Assembly: GCA_030142905.1 (NCBI GenBank)
Contig: JASJOG010000071.1
Location: 62,001 to 126,000, forward strand
Reading direction: 5' to 3'
DNA: 64,000 bases
Source: Heliopora coerulea
Taxonomy: Eukaryota > Cnidaria > Anthozoa > Scleralcyonacea > Helioporidae
The notes below the pieces were generated by a model. The model ran no database searches and was not told the DNA's origin. It saw nothing but the letters and a program-made list of their open reading frames with translations. This document shows, piece after piece, positions 44,171-55,791 of the stretch; the stretch's first letter is position 1, and each line of letters begins with the position of its first letter. The position numbers and the translations under genes were made by a program.

Positions 44171-47094
44171 ATACCAAGAACGGAGGCTCTAAGCCTGATA
44201 CATCCCGAGGGGCAATAGGCACCGAAAAATAAGCCAGAGTAAGAGCCGACCAAGGAGTTATCTAACTGACTTTGTTCATGATTGTGGAGGTTATAAGATG
44301 AAAAGAATTCTGAATGCCAGAGGAGAATTGTGTGCAATGAATAGTTTCGTATTGAGATTTTAAAATATGTACATATTAACGGAGAATTTTACATTAAGTT
44401 ATAGCAAAAAGCTTTGTAAAGTTGTTGGCTTGAAGACGTTATTCTTGCGTTCGGTTAAGATGGCTATGATTTAGGTTCAAATTCTAACCATGGCCAGAAA
44501 TCGGGGACAAGCAGCGGTTTTATTTGAGGGCGCAACTTTTGAACGCTTGGCTACCAATCCAAGGAAGCTCGTTTATGTGCGAATTTCAAGAGATTTCTTG
44601 AGCACGACAAAACTATGCCAAGGCTTCAAAAGTGGATAGAGGATATATTCACAGCACAAATTATGTCCTTGGATGTTGATTTGCCATACTATTATTGAGG
44701 GGCGTTCAACGAACGATTACTATTGCAAATAATAATTAGTGGCCTAGCTAGTGGAACAGCAGATATAATAAAGCAAACTTATAAGAGACCATATTAAAGA
44801 AGCTTCAGCTTTTTAGTACAGAAGTTTTATGCACGAAGATCAAATTACAGATGGTTTGTGCGATACAGTCAAATTTACAAGACATATTTACATCAGCTGC
44901 TCATTTGTACTATTATATCTGAATCCACTGTCAAAGTTAGAAACATTACAACGGGTAATACCATGGAAACCATAGCAACAACTTCATGTCAGGAATGGCG
45001 GAGAAGAAACTCAGTTATCGAGCAATTGAGTTGCTTGTTTATGCCCAGTTCAGTACTTATCATGTAGACGGTCGGATTAAATTACAGATATTTTGAGGCC
45101 TGAAAACCGTATATCTTAAAGCGCTTGGGAACCTATTTTGACGATGAAATGCCTTTAAACCATCTACAAAACCCAGTATCATCCTTCCCGATTTCGTTCA
45201 GACGTGCATCCGCTCGACACGCCAACCAGGCATGGACAAATTCGCGGTTAAGAGAGGCATATATTGCCAAATCTCAGGTATTTAACAGATTTGTATGGAG
45301 AATTCCCTGCGTATAGCCTGGGACCTAATGCTTATAGACCAGACCGCTGACCGTGTGTGAGGTCGGCCATGTTGTGTTTTGAAACTACATAAGAACAGTC
45401 GTCTTGCGAAGAACTGGTCACTTTAATTGTTAGTGTCCTTTATTATTCATGTTGCCAGTTATGCTCTTGATTTATTGATTTGTATTTTATTGTAGGAGAT
45501 CGTTTTCCTCATCGTTGCTGTAATAAATCTAATACAAACATTGATGAGTCTTTCTTTATTGTATACAAGGAGTTAGAGGTAAGATACCAGGTTTCGGAAT
45601 CCTATTTAGCCTTGACAAGTCGTCACAGAATTTGCAATAGTCAATGCTTGTGATATTTACCAATGTTGGAGACGTGCACGTGAAGAAATTTTAAATAAAA
45701 TATTTCAAAAAATGTGTGCTACAGATTTCGCCCTATTAAGTCTATATAAATCCGCCATCTCAAAATTATCTGTTAAAGAACCAATGTGCTTGCTTGTCAG
45801 CGATAGTGTCCTCAATTTCTGGCTATGTAAAGGTCGAACGAAAATTTTACCAAACAGAGATGACATTGCGACAGTTACTGATGAGGAGTTTAAGAGATAG
45901 GAAGAAAGGATACAGCAGAAAACGAGGAATAAGCACTCTGTTTCAAAGTAATTTGAATGTGGAGGGTACTTCGTTCATGGATTTGAATTGCGATATCGAA
46001 GCAATTAAAAGAAATAGTAACGTGGGTAACAGTGGCAGCGTTAACATGATCATGGACGAATCTGAGAAATAACTGGGATGAAAAATTGTGAATATAGAAT
46101 TCAATAATTGTTCATGCTGTACATTTAAATTGGTCGTGAGCAACGATTTAAAAATTGTGCATGTAAAATTTGTGGCACGATATTTCGAGTTTAATATGAA
46201 GCAGTTGGGTGAGACTTAAAATTGTATTTAATTTGATGAAGGATATTTGGTTTGTTTTGGTTTGTTTTGGTTTGAATTTGTGTTCTACGGCTACGCTAAC
46301 AGGTATATGATAGCAAGCAAAGCTGAATATCTCATTTAAAGTTCAAAGTATCGAACAAGAAAGTGTCCTCGTTTTTTAGGGTACTATCTAGTTACGGCCT
46401 GTTTAGACTTGGAGCCCGTTTACGGTGCCCCGGTACAGGCCACAATCTTAACGCAGCATTTTTGTGGCGACCGAGCGATATTATGGGCACCTGTGCCCTA
46501 ACTCCAAACTTTGAACTTGAGCGCTATAACACAAATGTCAACACGATTTTGCCTTTGCCCGTTTTTTACGCATGTTTACCCTCTGACTTCCCAAACATTC
46601 TTGAGCGTTTAGATAACAAAATGAAATACGGACTGTAAATAGAAATGATATAATGGCAGATATCTCGAATATTCCTAAAAAATAACTATGCACAGAATTA
46701 ATACATAAGATAATTATACGGAATATTATTACTTGGAAAACAAACTCTGACAGTTCCCTTGTGTTTTTAAAGCCTTATATCTCAACTTAAGCGCTGTTTC
46801 AAGCACATACTTCAGGCAAGTGTACAATTTCATTGCGGTGACAATCTGAAACCGGAGACAGCTATAGCGGATGAGACGCAGTATGAACATTGTCCCAGCT
46901 GGTGCTCGTCCCTAGGCACCGTACCTAGGCACAGAGTCTGAACAGGCCGTTTGATACCTTTAATTTTTAATGAGATATTCAATTCTATTTATTTCTTCAG
47001 ATTATTTGCAAAAGAATATCAAAGCCCGCCCAGCTTCGAGAGTGTCTATTAAAAATAAAGACCTATGAATGCTAAAGAAAACCAACACAATTTT
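44171..47094. other. 2.9 kb insert inside the Penelope-like element, unclassified
   Basis: The Penelope reading stops after YLDKL and resumes with SSHPIHIKR at 47098; ATAA occurs at both borders, a possible short duplication. Within lie open frames of unknown nature (44487-44640, MARNRGQAAVLFEGATFERL; 45712-46072), a tRNA B-box-like string GGTTCAAATTC near 44475, and a foldback element at 46394-46950. No transposase or RT was recognised. Confidence 0.45.
46394..46950. mobile_element. 557-bp MITE-like element with ACGGCCTGTT termini
   Basis: Left end ACGGCCTGTTTAGACT, right end (complement) ACGGCCTGTTCAGACT, one mismatch in 16. No long frame. The 92-codon open frame crossing its left end is not supported. 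Flanking bases do not give a clear duplication. Confidence 0.7.
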
Positions 47095-48230
47095 TTCATT
47101 ATAAATCTTCTCATCCGATTCATATTAAGCGGTTAGTGATTTATAGTGAAGGTTTAAGAATTAGAAAAATTTGTACATCAGATAATGATTTTAATCGTCA
47201 TTTGAAACCACTACTTGGGCGCCTTCCTAAAAGACGGTATCTATTAAATGCACAAGTGCCAAAAGTTAAATTGTGTAAAAGTTTAAAATTAATGTGTAAA
47301 ATTTTAAAAATTAGCATTTCCACAGGAAAAAAGGATATACCGTTTGTGGTCACGTTTCATTCTAAGTTCGGTGGTTAGAGTTAAATTATACGAAAACATC
47401 TTAATTTATGTTATCAAGATTCAACAGTTAAGGCAGTGTTTATTCTTAGGCCTTTTGATTACTTTCGATCAGATATGATTTTAAGGAATTATTTGGTAAG
47501 AGAAAAGGTTTACCTTGCAGCAAGAGTAGTGTGGTCCTACAAATGTGGTAAACCGCGTTGTAAGACTTGTCTTAATGTTCAAGCAGTTGACACCTTCCGA
47601 CGTCTGGTTGATGGTAAGCAGTACAGGATAAAACGAAAACTTCACAATTGACCTACACCGCCGAAGTCGACTGAAAACGTTGACTCGATCGGGATTTGAA
47701 CTCGCACCTTCGGGATACCGGTCCGCTACTCTACTTAACACTGTCCGTTCAGTTGTCGCGAGAATATCTCGTGCACTTAAATTGGATAAAAACTCGCCTC
47801 CAATCCCTGTGGACTCAATAGCTCAACAGGTAGAGCGGCGGACCGGTATCCCGAAAGTGCGAATTCAAATCCCGCTCGAGTCAACTTTTTCAGTTGACTT
47901 CGGCAGTATAGGTTAATTGTGAAGTTTTCGTTTCATAGTACCCTGAGAATGATTCTGAAACAGTAAAGGATAAGCCATCGTCTTCGTTATGAGGAAGGAT
48001 CTTTGGTTTATTGTTTGTCTTGCAAAATATGTTTAGGTTTAGATGGAATAATCATTAGGCGTGTCAAAGAAAACCTGTTAGGTGTGATAAAGCATCAGCA
48101 GAGTTATTTTCATAAACATTTCCTTACTGACGATTATAATGGCCTGGTTGAGGGTTGATTTGTTTTATTGATAAAACTGATACATCTGACCCAACCCGTA
48201 GAAAGTCTTTCTGGATAGGACGCCTCTCAT
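47095..48230 (+). pseudogene. Penelope-like element C-terminal part with GIY-YIG endonuclease, split by SINEs
   Basis: Reads IYSEGLRIRKICTSDNDF, then VPKVKLCKSL...PFVVTFHSK near 47330. FILRPFDYFRSDMILRNYLV and YKCGKPRCKTCLNVQ give the Cys-rich linker of Penelope proteins. The SINE pair at 47632-47932 interrupts it. Afterwards YCLSCKICLGL, then HQQSYFHKHFLTDDYNGL and TDTSDPTRRKSFWIGRLSSL represent the GIY-YIG nuclease end, with the GIY core itself lost. Ends near 48250 in PLKA. Several shifts and stops. Confidence 0.75.
47632..47932. repeat. Inverted pair of tRNA-derived SINE-like units
   Basis: Left unit (- strand, 47632-47733) and right unit (+ strand, 47830-47932) are near-perfect reverse complements sharing AACGAAAACTTCACAATT at the outer ends. 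The right unit contains a tRNA-like body starting GGACTCAATAGCTCAACAGG (A-box TAGCTCAACAGGTAGAGCGG), followed by a degenerate B-box GAATTCAAATCCC and a GAGTC end pairing with GACTC. The left unit has the same body with GATTTGAACTCGC. The pair is placed inside the Penelope-like nuclease region. Confidence 0.7.
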
Positions 48231-48901
48231 CCCTTCCCCTGAAGGCTTAAATATTCAAGAAAACATTTAGTCATTTCTTTTGTAATTTTATTACCTAGCA
48301 AACTTTTCCCGACATTTTAACACAAGATTTATTCAAGTTGACCTACGACTCAGTAAATCACTGGGAGTCACTACGTTGCTGAGCGTCAATGGTACCCTAG
48401 TACGAATTTAATCAAATCCTGTTGGACCTCAGCCCCCTGAAAAGTTTGGAATTAATTTGAAATGGTTTTTTTGGTATTTTTTCATACTTTTAATAATATG
48501 ATCAATGATTAGCGGCGAAGAAGCTTGACGAGAAACCATAAGGTATATTGAAGTTTTCAAGCATGCTATTAAAGACTAAATTTATAAGTAAACTTATAAT
48601 ATATGAAAAAAAGCTAATATTTTAGTTTTTCAGGGAAAGAGGAAAGCAAAATACTATATGGAAACATCTATGTTTTTAGTTTTTTAGAACGAGGGAAAAG
48701 CTAAATACTATTTACAATTTCATTTTCATGGGATTTAAGGAAGACTCGTCCTTGTAACTTTATTGAAAATTGTCTCATTGTAGTTCTAGCGAGACCTTCC
48801 TACGGGTGACGCTTCCCGAAGGTGATCCCTAAACAACCAGAGGGTAGGAGGTGTCTTATTTCGCCGTATTAGGCCGACTTCAAGCAATTTCTAACCACTG
48901 A
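48231..48901. other. Spacer between the Penelope-like and Gypsy 2 remnants
   Basis: AT-rich, no open frame or repeat recognised. The 3' LTR expected for Gypsy 2 was looked for here and not found. Confidence 0.5.
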
Positions 48902-50950
48902 CTAATTGAATAATTTACTATAGTATAATGCTGAATGAAGTAATTGAGATAATGACTTTCCTAATGCTGTAGGAGTGGCTCTAAGTGTTTGTAAGAACCT
49001 GTCTAACTTTGTCTGTAAGGACTCTCCTGTATTCCCAATCTTGCTTAGCTTATCTTTGAATTCCCCTACGTAGCGTTCTGCTAGGCCGTTGGTTGCAGGG
49101 TGTCCCGATGCAGTGAATGTATGTTGTATATCATTCCCTTCGAGGAACTTCTTGAATTCGGCACTTTTAAATTGTGTTCCATTGTCAGTAACAAGGTGTT
49201 CCGGTAATCCAAAATAACTAAAAACATGTCTTAAAACTGCAATCGTGTGGGCGGTGGTTGCTTGGGACATTGGTACCACCTCTACGAATTTAGAGTAGGC
49301 ATCTACTATAACTGAGAATGTCTTTCTTTGGTATGGACTAGCAAAATCCAGGTGTAGATGCTTCCATGATCCAGCTGACCATGACCATGAGGTACGTTGA
49401 GATGAAGGAGGGGCTTTGGCGGTTTCTTGGCAAGCAGAATGTAATTTGCCTGTCTCTTCAATTTCTTTGTCTAGGCTTGGCCACCATAAATATTTTCGTG
49501 CTAGTTGTTTCATTTTTTACCATGCCTAGGTTTTCGGCATGTAGATCTTTCAGGAGAATGGTAAGTAGTGGTTCTGGTATAATCACTCAAGGATTCCATA
49601 ATAGTACTCCATCCTCATGGGTGAGTTGCAGTCTTTTGTTGTAATGGGGTTGGAATCGTTCTTCTGGTTTTTCCGGCCAACCGTTTTTAGTGTAGTGTAG
49701 AACTTCTCTCAGTAAAGGGTCGTTTTTGGTTTCCTGAGTCACCATTTTTGCATTCACGATCTGGTATCCTTCAATAAACATAAAGTTTACAGTTACCTTT
49801 TCTTGTGATGAAGGTTTACCGTTTATTGGTTTCCCGGACAAGAAGTCTGCATACACATTATCTTTCCCAGAAATGAATTCTATTGTATAATCTTAGGCAG
49901 CTGGAAGTAATGATCACCTCTTGATTCTGGCTGAGGCTAACTGTGGGACTGGCTTGTTTTCCCCTCATAATGTAATAAGCGGTTTGTGGTCTGTAAGGAG
50001 TTTGAAGTGTCTTCTAGTAGGTACGAACGGAACTTGATAACTCCAAAAACAATCGCTAAAGACTCACGTTCGATTTGAGAATAGTTTTGTTCAGCGTTGT
50101 TTAGTATCCTGGATACGTAAGTCACAGGTTGCAATGTACCGTCAGCGCTGTTTTGCAATAAAGCAGGTCCTACTCCAATGGAGAATGCGTCGCACTGTAG
50201 GACTAGATCTGCATTAGAATCGTAGTGTCGTAAAACAGAATATGAACATAAAGTAGCTTTGATGTTTACAAAAGCATCTTGTTGAGGGTTTCCCCGTTTC
50301 CAACGTCTTTCTTTCCGTAGTAGTCGGTATAAAGGCGAAACAATTTTTGCAAGATCTGGTACGAATTTACGAAGGAAATTAGCACTACCTAGAAATGATT
50401 GAAGTTCTGTAACATTTGTTGATGGGTCAACATCGTGTATAGCTTCTACTTTCTCTTTAGTTGGCGAAATTCCAGTAGCTGAAATTGATGTACCTAGATA
50501 AACAATCTCATCAAGCAAGAAAAAAACTTGTCAGGATTCAGTTTAAGTCCACATTCTTGCAATCTCCGGAGTACTCCACGTAAGTTCTCTAGATGGGCTT
50601 CATCAGTGTCCCCTGAAACTAGTATGTCATCATTACGAACGCAGCAACCTGGAAGGTCTTTTAAAACGTTTTCTACTGTGCGCTGGAAGATGGATACTGC
50701 AATACTTACTCCGTAAGTCAGGCGTTTGTTTTGGAACAAGCCCAGATGTGTATTGATTGTAGTGTACTTTCTGGACTCTGGGGTAACTCTAGTTGATGAT
50801 ACGCCTGGGAGAGATCAATCTTTGTCAACTTCTTCCCTCCTGGCAACTTGCTCAATAATTCTTCAAGGATTGGTACAGTGTATTATTCCAGAACAGAAAA
50901 CGGGTTAATTGTTACAGAGTAGTTACCACAAATTCTTAGGTCTCCATTTG
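48902..50950 (-). pseudogene. Gypsy 2 pol: RT, RNase H and integrase
   Basis: RT lies in several frames, with VRNDDILVSGDTDEAHLENL near 50620 and VYLGTSISATGISPTKEK near 50490. The connection region has LQSFLGSANFLRKFVPDLAK. RNase H has LVLQCDAFSIGVGPALLQ. The integrase (49513-48902) is an open frame with KYLWWPSLDKEI, HLHLDFASPY, VTDNGTQFKSAEF and GLAERYV, giving the D, D, E triad. The frame is cut at LSQLLHS. Breaks lie near 50500, 49940, 49860 and 49520. Confidence 0.8.
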
Positions 50951-51095
50951 GTTTGATTACAGGAACTGTTGGTGAGACTCATTCTGAATGTTCTACTTTC
51001 TCAATGATATCTTTTCCCACTAGTTTCTATAGGGCTTTCTCGTACTGTGAACGAATTGCCAAAGGTACCACTCTTGGTTTGGTGAACACGGGGTT

Positions 51096-52196
51096 TTAAT
51101 CTTTAACTCGTAAAGACACTTGAACTTCCTTACGTTTTCCCACTATGCTCTTTTCGAAAAGGTTAAGGTATTGGTTTACAATGTCTTCAGCTGTTGTAGA
51201 AACCACATTAAATATTTTCTGCCAAGGTAAGGTAAATTTAGACATCATGTCACGACCTAGAAGTGATGGCTCTTTTACCACACGGATCAAAAGTCTTCCC
51301 ACTTGATTTCCAACCTTAACATTCATCTCTTTTTCCCCCAAACATTTGATAGTGTTCCCAGTATAGCCTTTCAGGATCACAGTTGGAGGTTTGAGTGAAT
51401 CAATTTGATTTCCCATTTTAAAAAAATCTGAAGAATTTAGCAATGTCACTGAATTACCAGTGTCAATTTCCATAGGAACTTCCTTATCTTCAATTGTAAC
51501 AGAAAGTTTGTAAAAGGGTGATGTATTAGCAGGGTCCCCAGATGATGCAACACTTTTCATGTAGACTGTGAATTGATTGTCAGAAGTCTCTTCAGCTCCA
51601 CCTGGAACTGTTTCCCCAGTAGATGTAGCTGTAACATGGTGTGCTTTGGTGTTGTTTTCACTTTCTCTCTTTTTCTTGAAACAGACTTTAGCTATGTGTC
51701 CTGTTTTTTTGCAGTAGTTGCAAGTAGTTTTTGTGTGGCTACACTTGTCTGCCCTATGTTGAGAGGATCCACATCTAAAACATTTTGTTCCTTCAGCCTG
51801 AGTTTTTGGCATGGATTTGCTCCTGTTATCTTGTTTAGGATTGTGCTTTTTGTTGACTGTATTTGCTGCCTGGAGTTTTGAATTGGATTGGTCTGTATTT
51901 GTCTGTAGTAACTTAGACTCTTTTTCTGCCAAGTCGTCAGCTCTAGCAACACCCAGGGCCTGTTCGAAAGTCCTGTCTTCTGACAGTAATTTCTTCTTTG
52001 TAGTTTGGCTTCTTACTCCCCAGACGAATTGATCTCTTAAAGCTCTAGTGAGGTAGGGGCCAAAATTGCAATGCACTGCTAAATGTTTTAACTTGTTTGC
52101 GTACTCAGTTACGCTTTCATTTTCACTTTGGATAGTGTGATGGAAACGGTAGGTCTCCGCCACTTCGAGTACCTTGGGTTTGTAGTATCCTTTCAA
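51096..52196 (-). CDS. Gypsy 2 gag C-terminal region and protease
   Basis: An open frame of 366 codons. The capsid-like part has YRFHHTIQSENESVTEYANK. Two zinc knuckles follow: CFRCGSSQHRADKC and CNYCKKTGHIAKVC, residues about 138-170. The aspartic protease active site is PMEIDTGNSVTLL near residue 245, with SLLGRDMMSKF later. The frame is unbroken but its gag N-terminus is cut off by a stop at about 52206 and by an insertion further upstream. RT would follow in the next frame. Confidence 0.8.
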   Translation of the reverse strand: MKGYYKPKVLEVAETYRFHHTIQSENESVTEYANKLKHLAVHCNFGPYLTRALRDQFVWGVRSQTTKKKLLSEDRTFEQALGVARADDLAEKESKLLQTNTDQSNSKLQAANTVNKKHNPKQDNRSKSMPKTQAEGTKCFRCGSSQHRADKCSHTKTTCNYCKKTGHIAKVCFKKKRESENNTKAHHVTATSTGETVPGGAEETSDNQFTVYMKSVASSGDPANTSPFYKLSVTIEDKEVPMEIDTGNSVTLLNSSDFFKMGNQIDSLKPPTVILKGYTGNTIKCLGEKEMNVKVGNQVGRLLIRVVKEPSLLGRDMMSKFTLPWQKIFNVVSTTAEDIVNQYLNLFEKSIVGKRKEVQVSLRVKD

Positions 52197-52931
52197 AAGT
52201 TCTACAAGCTAGTCGTATGTTTTATCAGCAGGTAAATTTGGAAGACAAAAATGTTTTAGAGTACTGTCAGAGGCCGCTGTGGGGCTTTAGCCCTTCCACT
52301 TTTTATCCTAAGAAAAATAATTTAATCTTCAGAAAACGGAATTCGCCACAAGAAAACCTCAACTAAATGTTAATAGATTGCACTTATAAACTGCCAATTT
52401 TAAGATGTAGTCCAAGGCATCGCAAAAATTTAAACAATCCAAAACCAACGGTGGTCAAAACCATTGTGCCCCTCCAACCTTTTTGAAACCGCAAAAAGTG
52501 CCCTTATTAAAAAGAAATGCCTTTTTATAACAAAGTGTAACGCATCAGTTTATGCCCTCTTATTTGGGTCTACAGATTAAAAGATACATAAGAATATGAA
52601 AAAACAAAACACATTTAATAACATCAGTTTCGGTCTGTTAGTCTAGCCAAGAAACTAGAGCTTTTCCTGTTGAAACATGTATCCAAGAATCCTGAAGTAG
52701 CATCACAAATTAATCAAACGATAGAATCGGTAAAGCCAGCGACATTGCACAAAGACATTTAACATTGCACAAAGAGATGGTAACGGGAACTTTTTTCCTA
52801 TCTGCAGCTCGCTTCGCCTCTTCGGTAGCATCGTCTGCCACTTGACCAATGTTATTAGCCACGAAGTAAGAATTTATACGTTCACAGTAATCTGTGAAGT
52901 CGGCACCGTCAAATGGTTCTAAAAAGCCCAA
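52197..52931 (-). pseudogene. Gypsy 2 gag N-terminus with about 480-bp insertion
   Basis: Starts at ATG 52931 (MGFLEPFDGADFTDYCERIN). Reading leaves gag after KKVPVTIS near 52780 and resumes with PNLPADKTYD near 52230. The unrelated sequence between includes ACATTGCACAAAGA twice (52742-52755 and 52762-52775). The insert has no recognisable coding. Confidence 0.65.
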
Positions 52932-52973
52932 TTGCGGTTATAATTGCAATGTCATCTCTGTAAACGAAATCTT

Positions 52974-52990
52974 TAATCCATGTCGCCAAT
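52974..52990 (-). promoter_or_regulatory. Gypsy 2 primer binding site
   Basis: On the - strand AATTGGCGACATGGATT follows the LTR. TGGCGACATGGATT parallels the Gypsy 1 site TGGCGACGAGGATG. Confidence 0.6.
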
Positions 52991-52991
52991 T

Positions 52992-53157
52992 TGTAATGTA
53001 TTTACATCACTTATTCGAAGGTATTTTATATAAATGAACACAAAGGTTCCCAAAACTAAAACACAGCTAGGTTTATTAACATGGCGGATCACAACAGCAC
53101 ATGGAGAGCTCCTCTTTCAAACAAGCATGCGCGAATAATGTATACTGAGATGTGACA
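52992..53157 (-). repeat. Gypsy 2 5' LTR (single copy)
   Basis: About 166 bp, TGTAATGTATTTACATC to ...GATGTGACA. The end was set where RT sequence of another Gypsy begins (ATG 53160). No partner LTR is in the window, so the right border is approximate. Confidence 0.65.
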
Positions 53158-53159
53158 AC

Positions 53160-54340
53160 ATGGCTCTTAAGGAGACTCCAGGAACTTCGAGACCGTCGGG
53201 GGATTATCAAGCTTTGAACGACCTCATTGTGCCAGATCGCTACCGAATATCTCATATTCATGAGTTCACATCAAGTCTCCATGGTGCAACAAGCTTGTCG
53301 AAAATTGATTTAGTTCGTAAATACCACCAGACCTCAGTTGACCCAAAAGATGTTGATAAGACTACGATTACTACACCTTTTTGGACTCTTCGAATTTAGA
53401 AGAATGCCATTTGGTCTTCGCGACGCCACACAAACCTTTCAGAGATTTATGGATCAGATCATCCGCAGACTGGATTTCGTTTATTGTTACATTGACGATT
53501 TCCTGGTTGCTAGTTCATCCTCGGAAGAGCACAAGCAGCGTGTCCGACAGCTTTTCAGCTGATTGAGGGAGTGTGGATTACTCACCCACCCAGAAAGGTG
53601 TGAATTTGGCAAATTCCAACAGGATTTCCCAGGCCATCGCATAAGCAAAACTGGCATAAGACCTTTGGAAGAGAACATAAGTTATCTTTGATTTCCCACT
53701 TCCCCAATCCACCAAGAAGTTTAGAAAAACCCTCAACCTTGTCAATTTTTACCACAGATTTATCGACAACATTGTTACACTCCAAGCCCCAATAATATCC
53801 GCCCTGACTCATGCATTAAACAGAAACCAAGACCTCGAAGGATGGAAGAGTTGGCTAAAGATTTCATCAAACTAAAGCAAGCCTTGGCTGATGCCGCTCA
53901 CTTTACACATTGGCACCCGACAGCAGCAATCAGCCTAATAGTGGATGCATCCGAAGTTTCAGTTGGAGCAGTCCACCAACAAAAGATTAACGGGCTCTGG
54001 CAACCGCATGGGTTCTTCTCCAAACCCGCTAAAGCCAGGCATAGCACCTTTGGTCGAGAATTGCTGGCCATCTATTTAGCAATCAAACACTTACGTCAAA
54101 TACACGAGGGCCGCCACTTTTACGTTCTCACTGATCATAAACCATCAACGCACGTCTTCGACCATGACTCTAACAAGTTCACGCCTAGAGAAAGCTTTCA
54201 GTTGAGGTATATCTCGAAGTTCACGGCAGGTATTCGACACATCCAAGGGAAGGCAAACTAACGCTACCAGTGCACCAAACTTTGCCCTGGACTACGACAG
54301 ACTGGCAGAAGCCCAAACGACCAATCCAGACTGTCAACCT
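53160..54340 (+). pseudogene. Gypsy 3 fragment, RT and RNase H, + strand
   Basis: Starts within RT (RPSGDYQALNDLIVPDRYR), with SKIDLVRKYHQTSVDPKDV, then FEFRRMPFGLRDATQTFQ and the catalytic YCYIDDFLVAS, a normal YxDD box. Shifts occur near 53395, 53562 and 53680. RNase H follows as an open frame (53842-54261) with LIVDASEVSVGAVHQQ and FYVLTDHKPSTHVF. It is a different clade from Gypsy 1 and 2. The left part is cut off exactly at the Gypsy 2 LTR and the right part ends near 54340. No LTRs seen. Confidence 0.8.
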
Positions 54341-54834
54341 TCTGTAACGTATTGCGGGCGCAGAACTCCGTTTTTTCCACATTTTTTGTTGTTGTTGCCT
54401 TGTGTGAGTGATAGAGTCAGGGATGGATCCAGCAAATTTAGAGATGAGTTTCTCAGCGCTGTAGGCGCGAGAATTCTAGGGGGGTCCGGGGGCATGCTTC
54501 CCCGTAAAATTTTGAAATTTTAGATGGTCGGAAATGCAATTTCCTGCATTTTCAGAAGCCATTTCATGAAAACATGCAGGTAACTTCATTCTTGAAATTG
54601 TATCATTTTAGCATCACTTACCTCTTCCATCAGATATACTGTACAAACCTATGAGGCCACAATTTTCCAAGGACAGTGTTTCACAAATCACTTTAGTAGC
54701 ACAAAGGCTGCAAAACTGATTTATGGAGCACTTCCCGGAAAAATTTCATCACTATTTGCTTGACCATACAGCTAGGTTCAGGTGGATCTCGTATCCATGC
54801 TCAGCAAGAGGCACATACCAATACTTTAGAATCT

Positions 54835-55695
54835 TGAACTAATTTAAAATTGACTTCAATGGCTTGATACAACTGCAGAATGGGAAGTGGGAAGGCTCAA
54901 TAGTTCCAAATTATCTTCATACAACAGCAGAATGGCAAAAAAGATAGCTAAATAGTACTAAATCATCTTGATACTGCTGTCGAATGGCAGGTAGGAAGGC
55001 TGAATAGCTCAAAATTTTCTTCATAAACAGAAGAATGGCAGGCAGGAAGGCTAAATAGTTCCAAATTATCTTCATACAATAGCAGAATACCAGGAAGGAT
55101 GGCTAAATAGTTCCAAATCATCTTGATACGACTACAGAATGGCAGGTAGGAAGATGAAATAGTTCCAAATTATCTTCATACAACAGCAGAATGGCAGGAA
55201 GGATGGCTAAATGGTTCAAAATCATCTTGATACTGCTGCCGAATGGCAGGTAGGAAGGCTGAATAGCTCCAAATTTTCTTCATAAACAGCAGAATGGCAG
55301 GCAGGATGGCTAAGTAGTTCCAAATCATCTTGATACCACAGCAGAGTGGCAGGTGGGAAGGCTAAATAGTTCAAAATTATCATCATACAACAGCAGAATG
55401 GCAGGAAGGATTGCTAAGTAGCTTCAAATCATCTTGATACCACTGCAGAATGGCATGTAGGAAGGTTAAATAGTTCCAAATTATCTTCATACAACAGCAG
55501 AATGGCAGGTAGGATGGCTAAATACGTGTAGTTCAAAATTATCTTGATAGAGCTGAAGAATGGCAGGTAGGATGGCCAAATAGTTTGAAATCATTTAATA
55601 GAGCAGCTGACTGATGAGCAGATGGTTAATTAGTTTAAAATCATCTTGATTGAGCAGCGGAATGGCAAGTAGAATGGCCAAATAGTTGAAGGCTG
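54835..55695. repeat. Minisatellite, about 52-bp unit, about 16 copies
   Basis: Units of the form CAGCAGAATGGCAGG... TAAATAGTTCCAAATNATCTT... repeat with alternating variants (CTTCATACAA and CTTGATAC). A longer module with GAATAGCT...TTTTCTTCATAAA recurs after about 250 bases. It lies in the 3' untranslated part of hAT 2. Confidence 0.9.
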
Positions 55696-55791
55696 ATAAC
55701 ATAAGAATAATAATTTACTTTCATTTTAGTAGGTTTTTTTTTCTTTAAAACTATTTACACTGTTTAATACCAAGGAAGCATCATCACATCA

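Larger units (their letters stand above)
48902..53157 (-). mobile_element. Gypsy LTR retrotransposon 2, 3'-truncated
   Basis: On the - strand it has a 5' LTR (52992-53157), a primer binding site, gag, protease, RT, RNase H and integrase. The sequence is lost within the integrase C-terminal region near 48920. It belongs to the same clade as Gypsy 1: same LTR start TGTAATGTATTT, same TGGCGAC primer site, same RxDD RT box. It abuts an unrelated Gypsy fragment on the right. Confidence 0.85.

Noticed and set aside
47811..47886. Possible functional tRNA gene
   Set aside because: The B-box is degenerate and the same body occurs in inverted copy with SINE-type flanks; anticodon stem and loop do not fold cleanly.
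54835..55695. Possible CRISPR-like array
   Set aside because: The units are contiguous, degenerate and without unique spacers; it is a minisatellite in a eukaryotic transposon.
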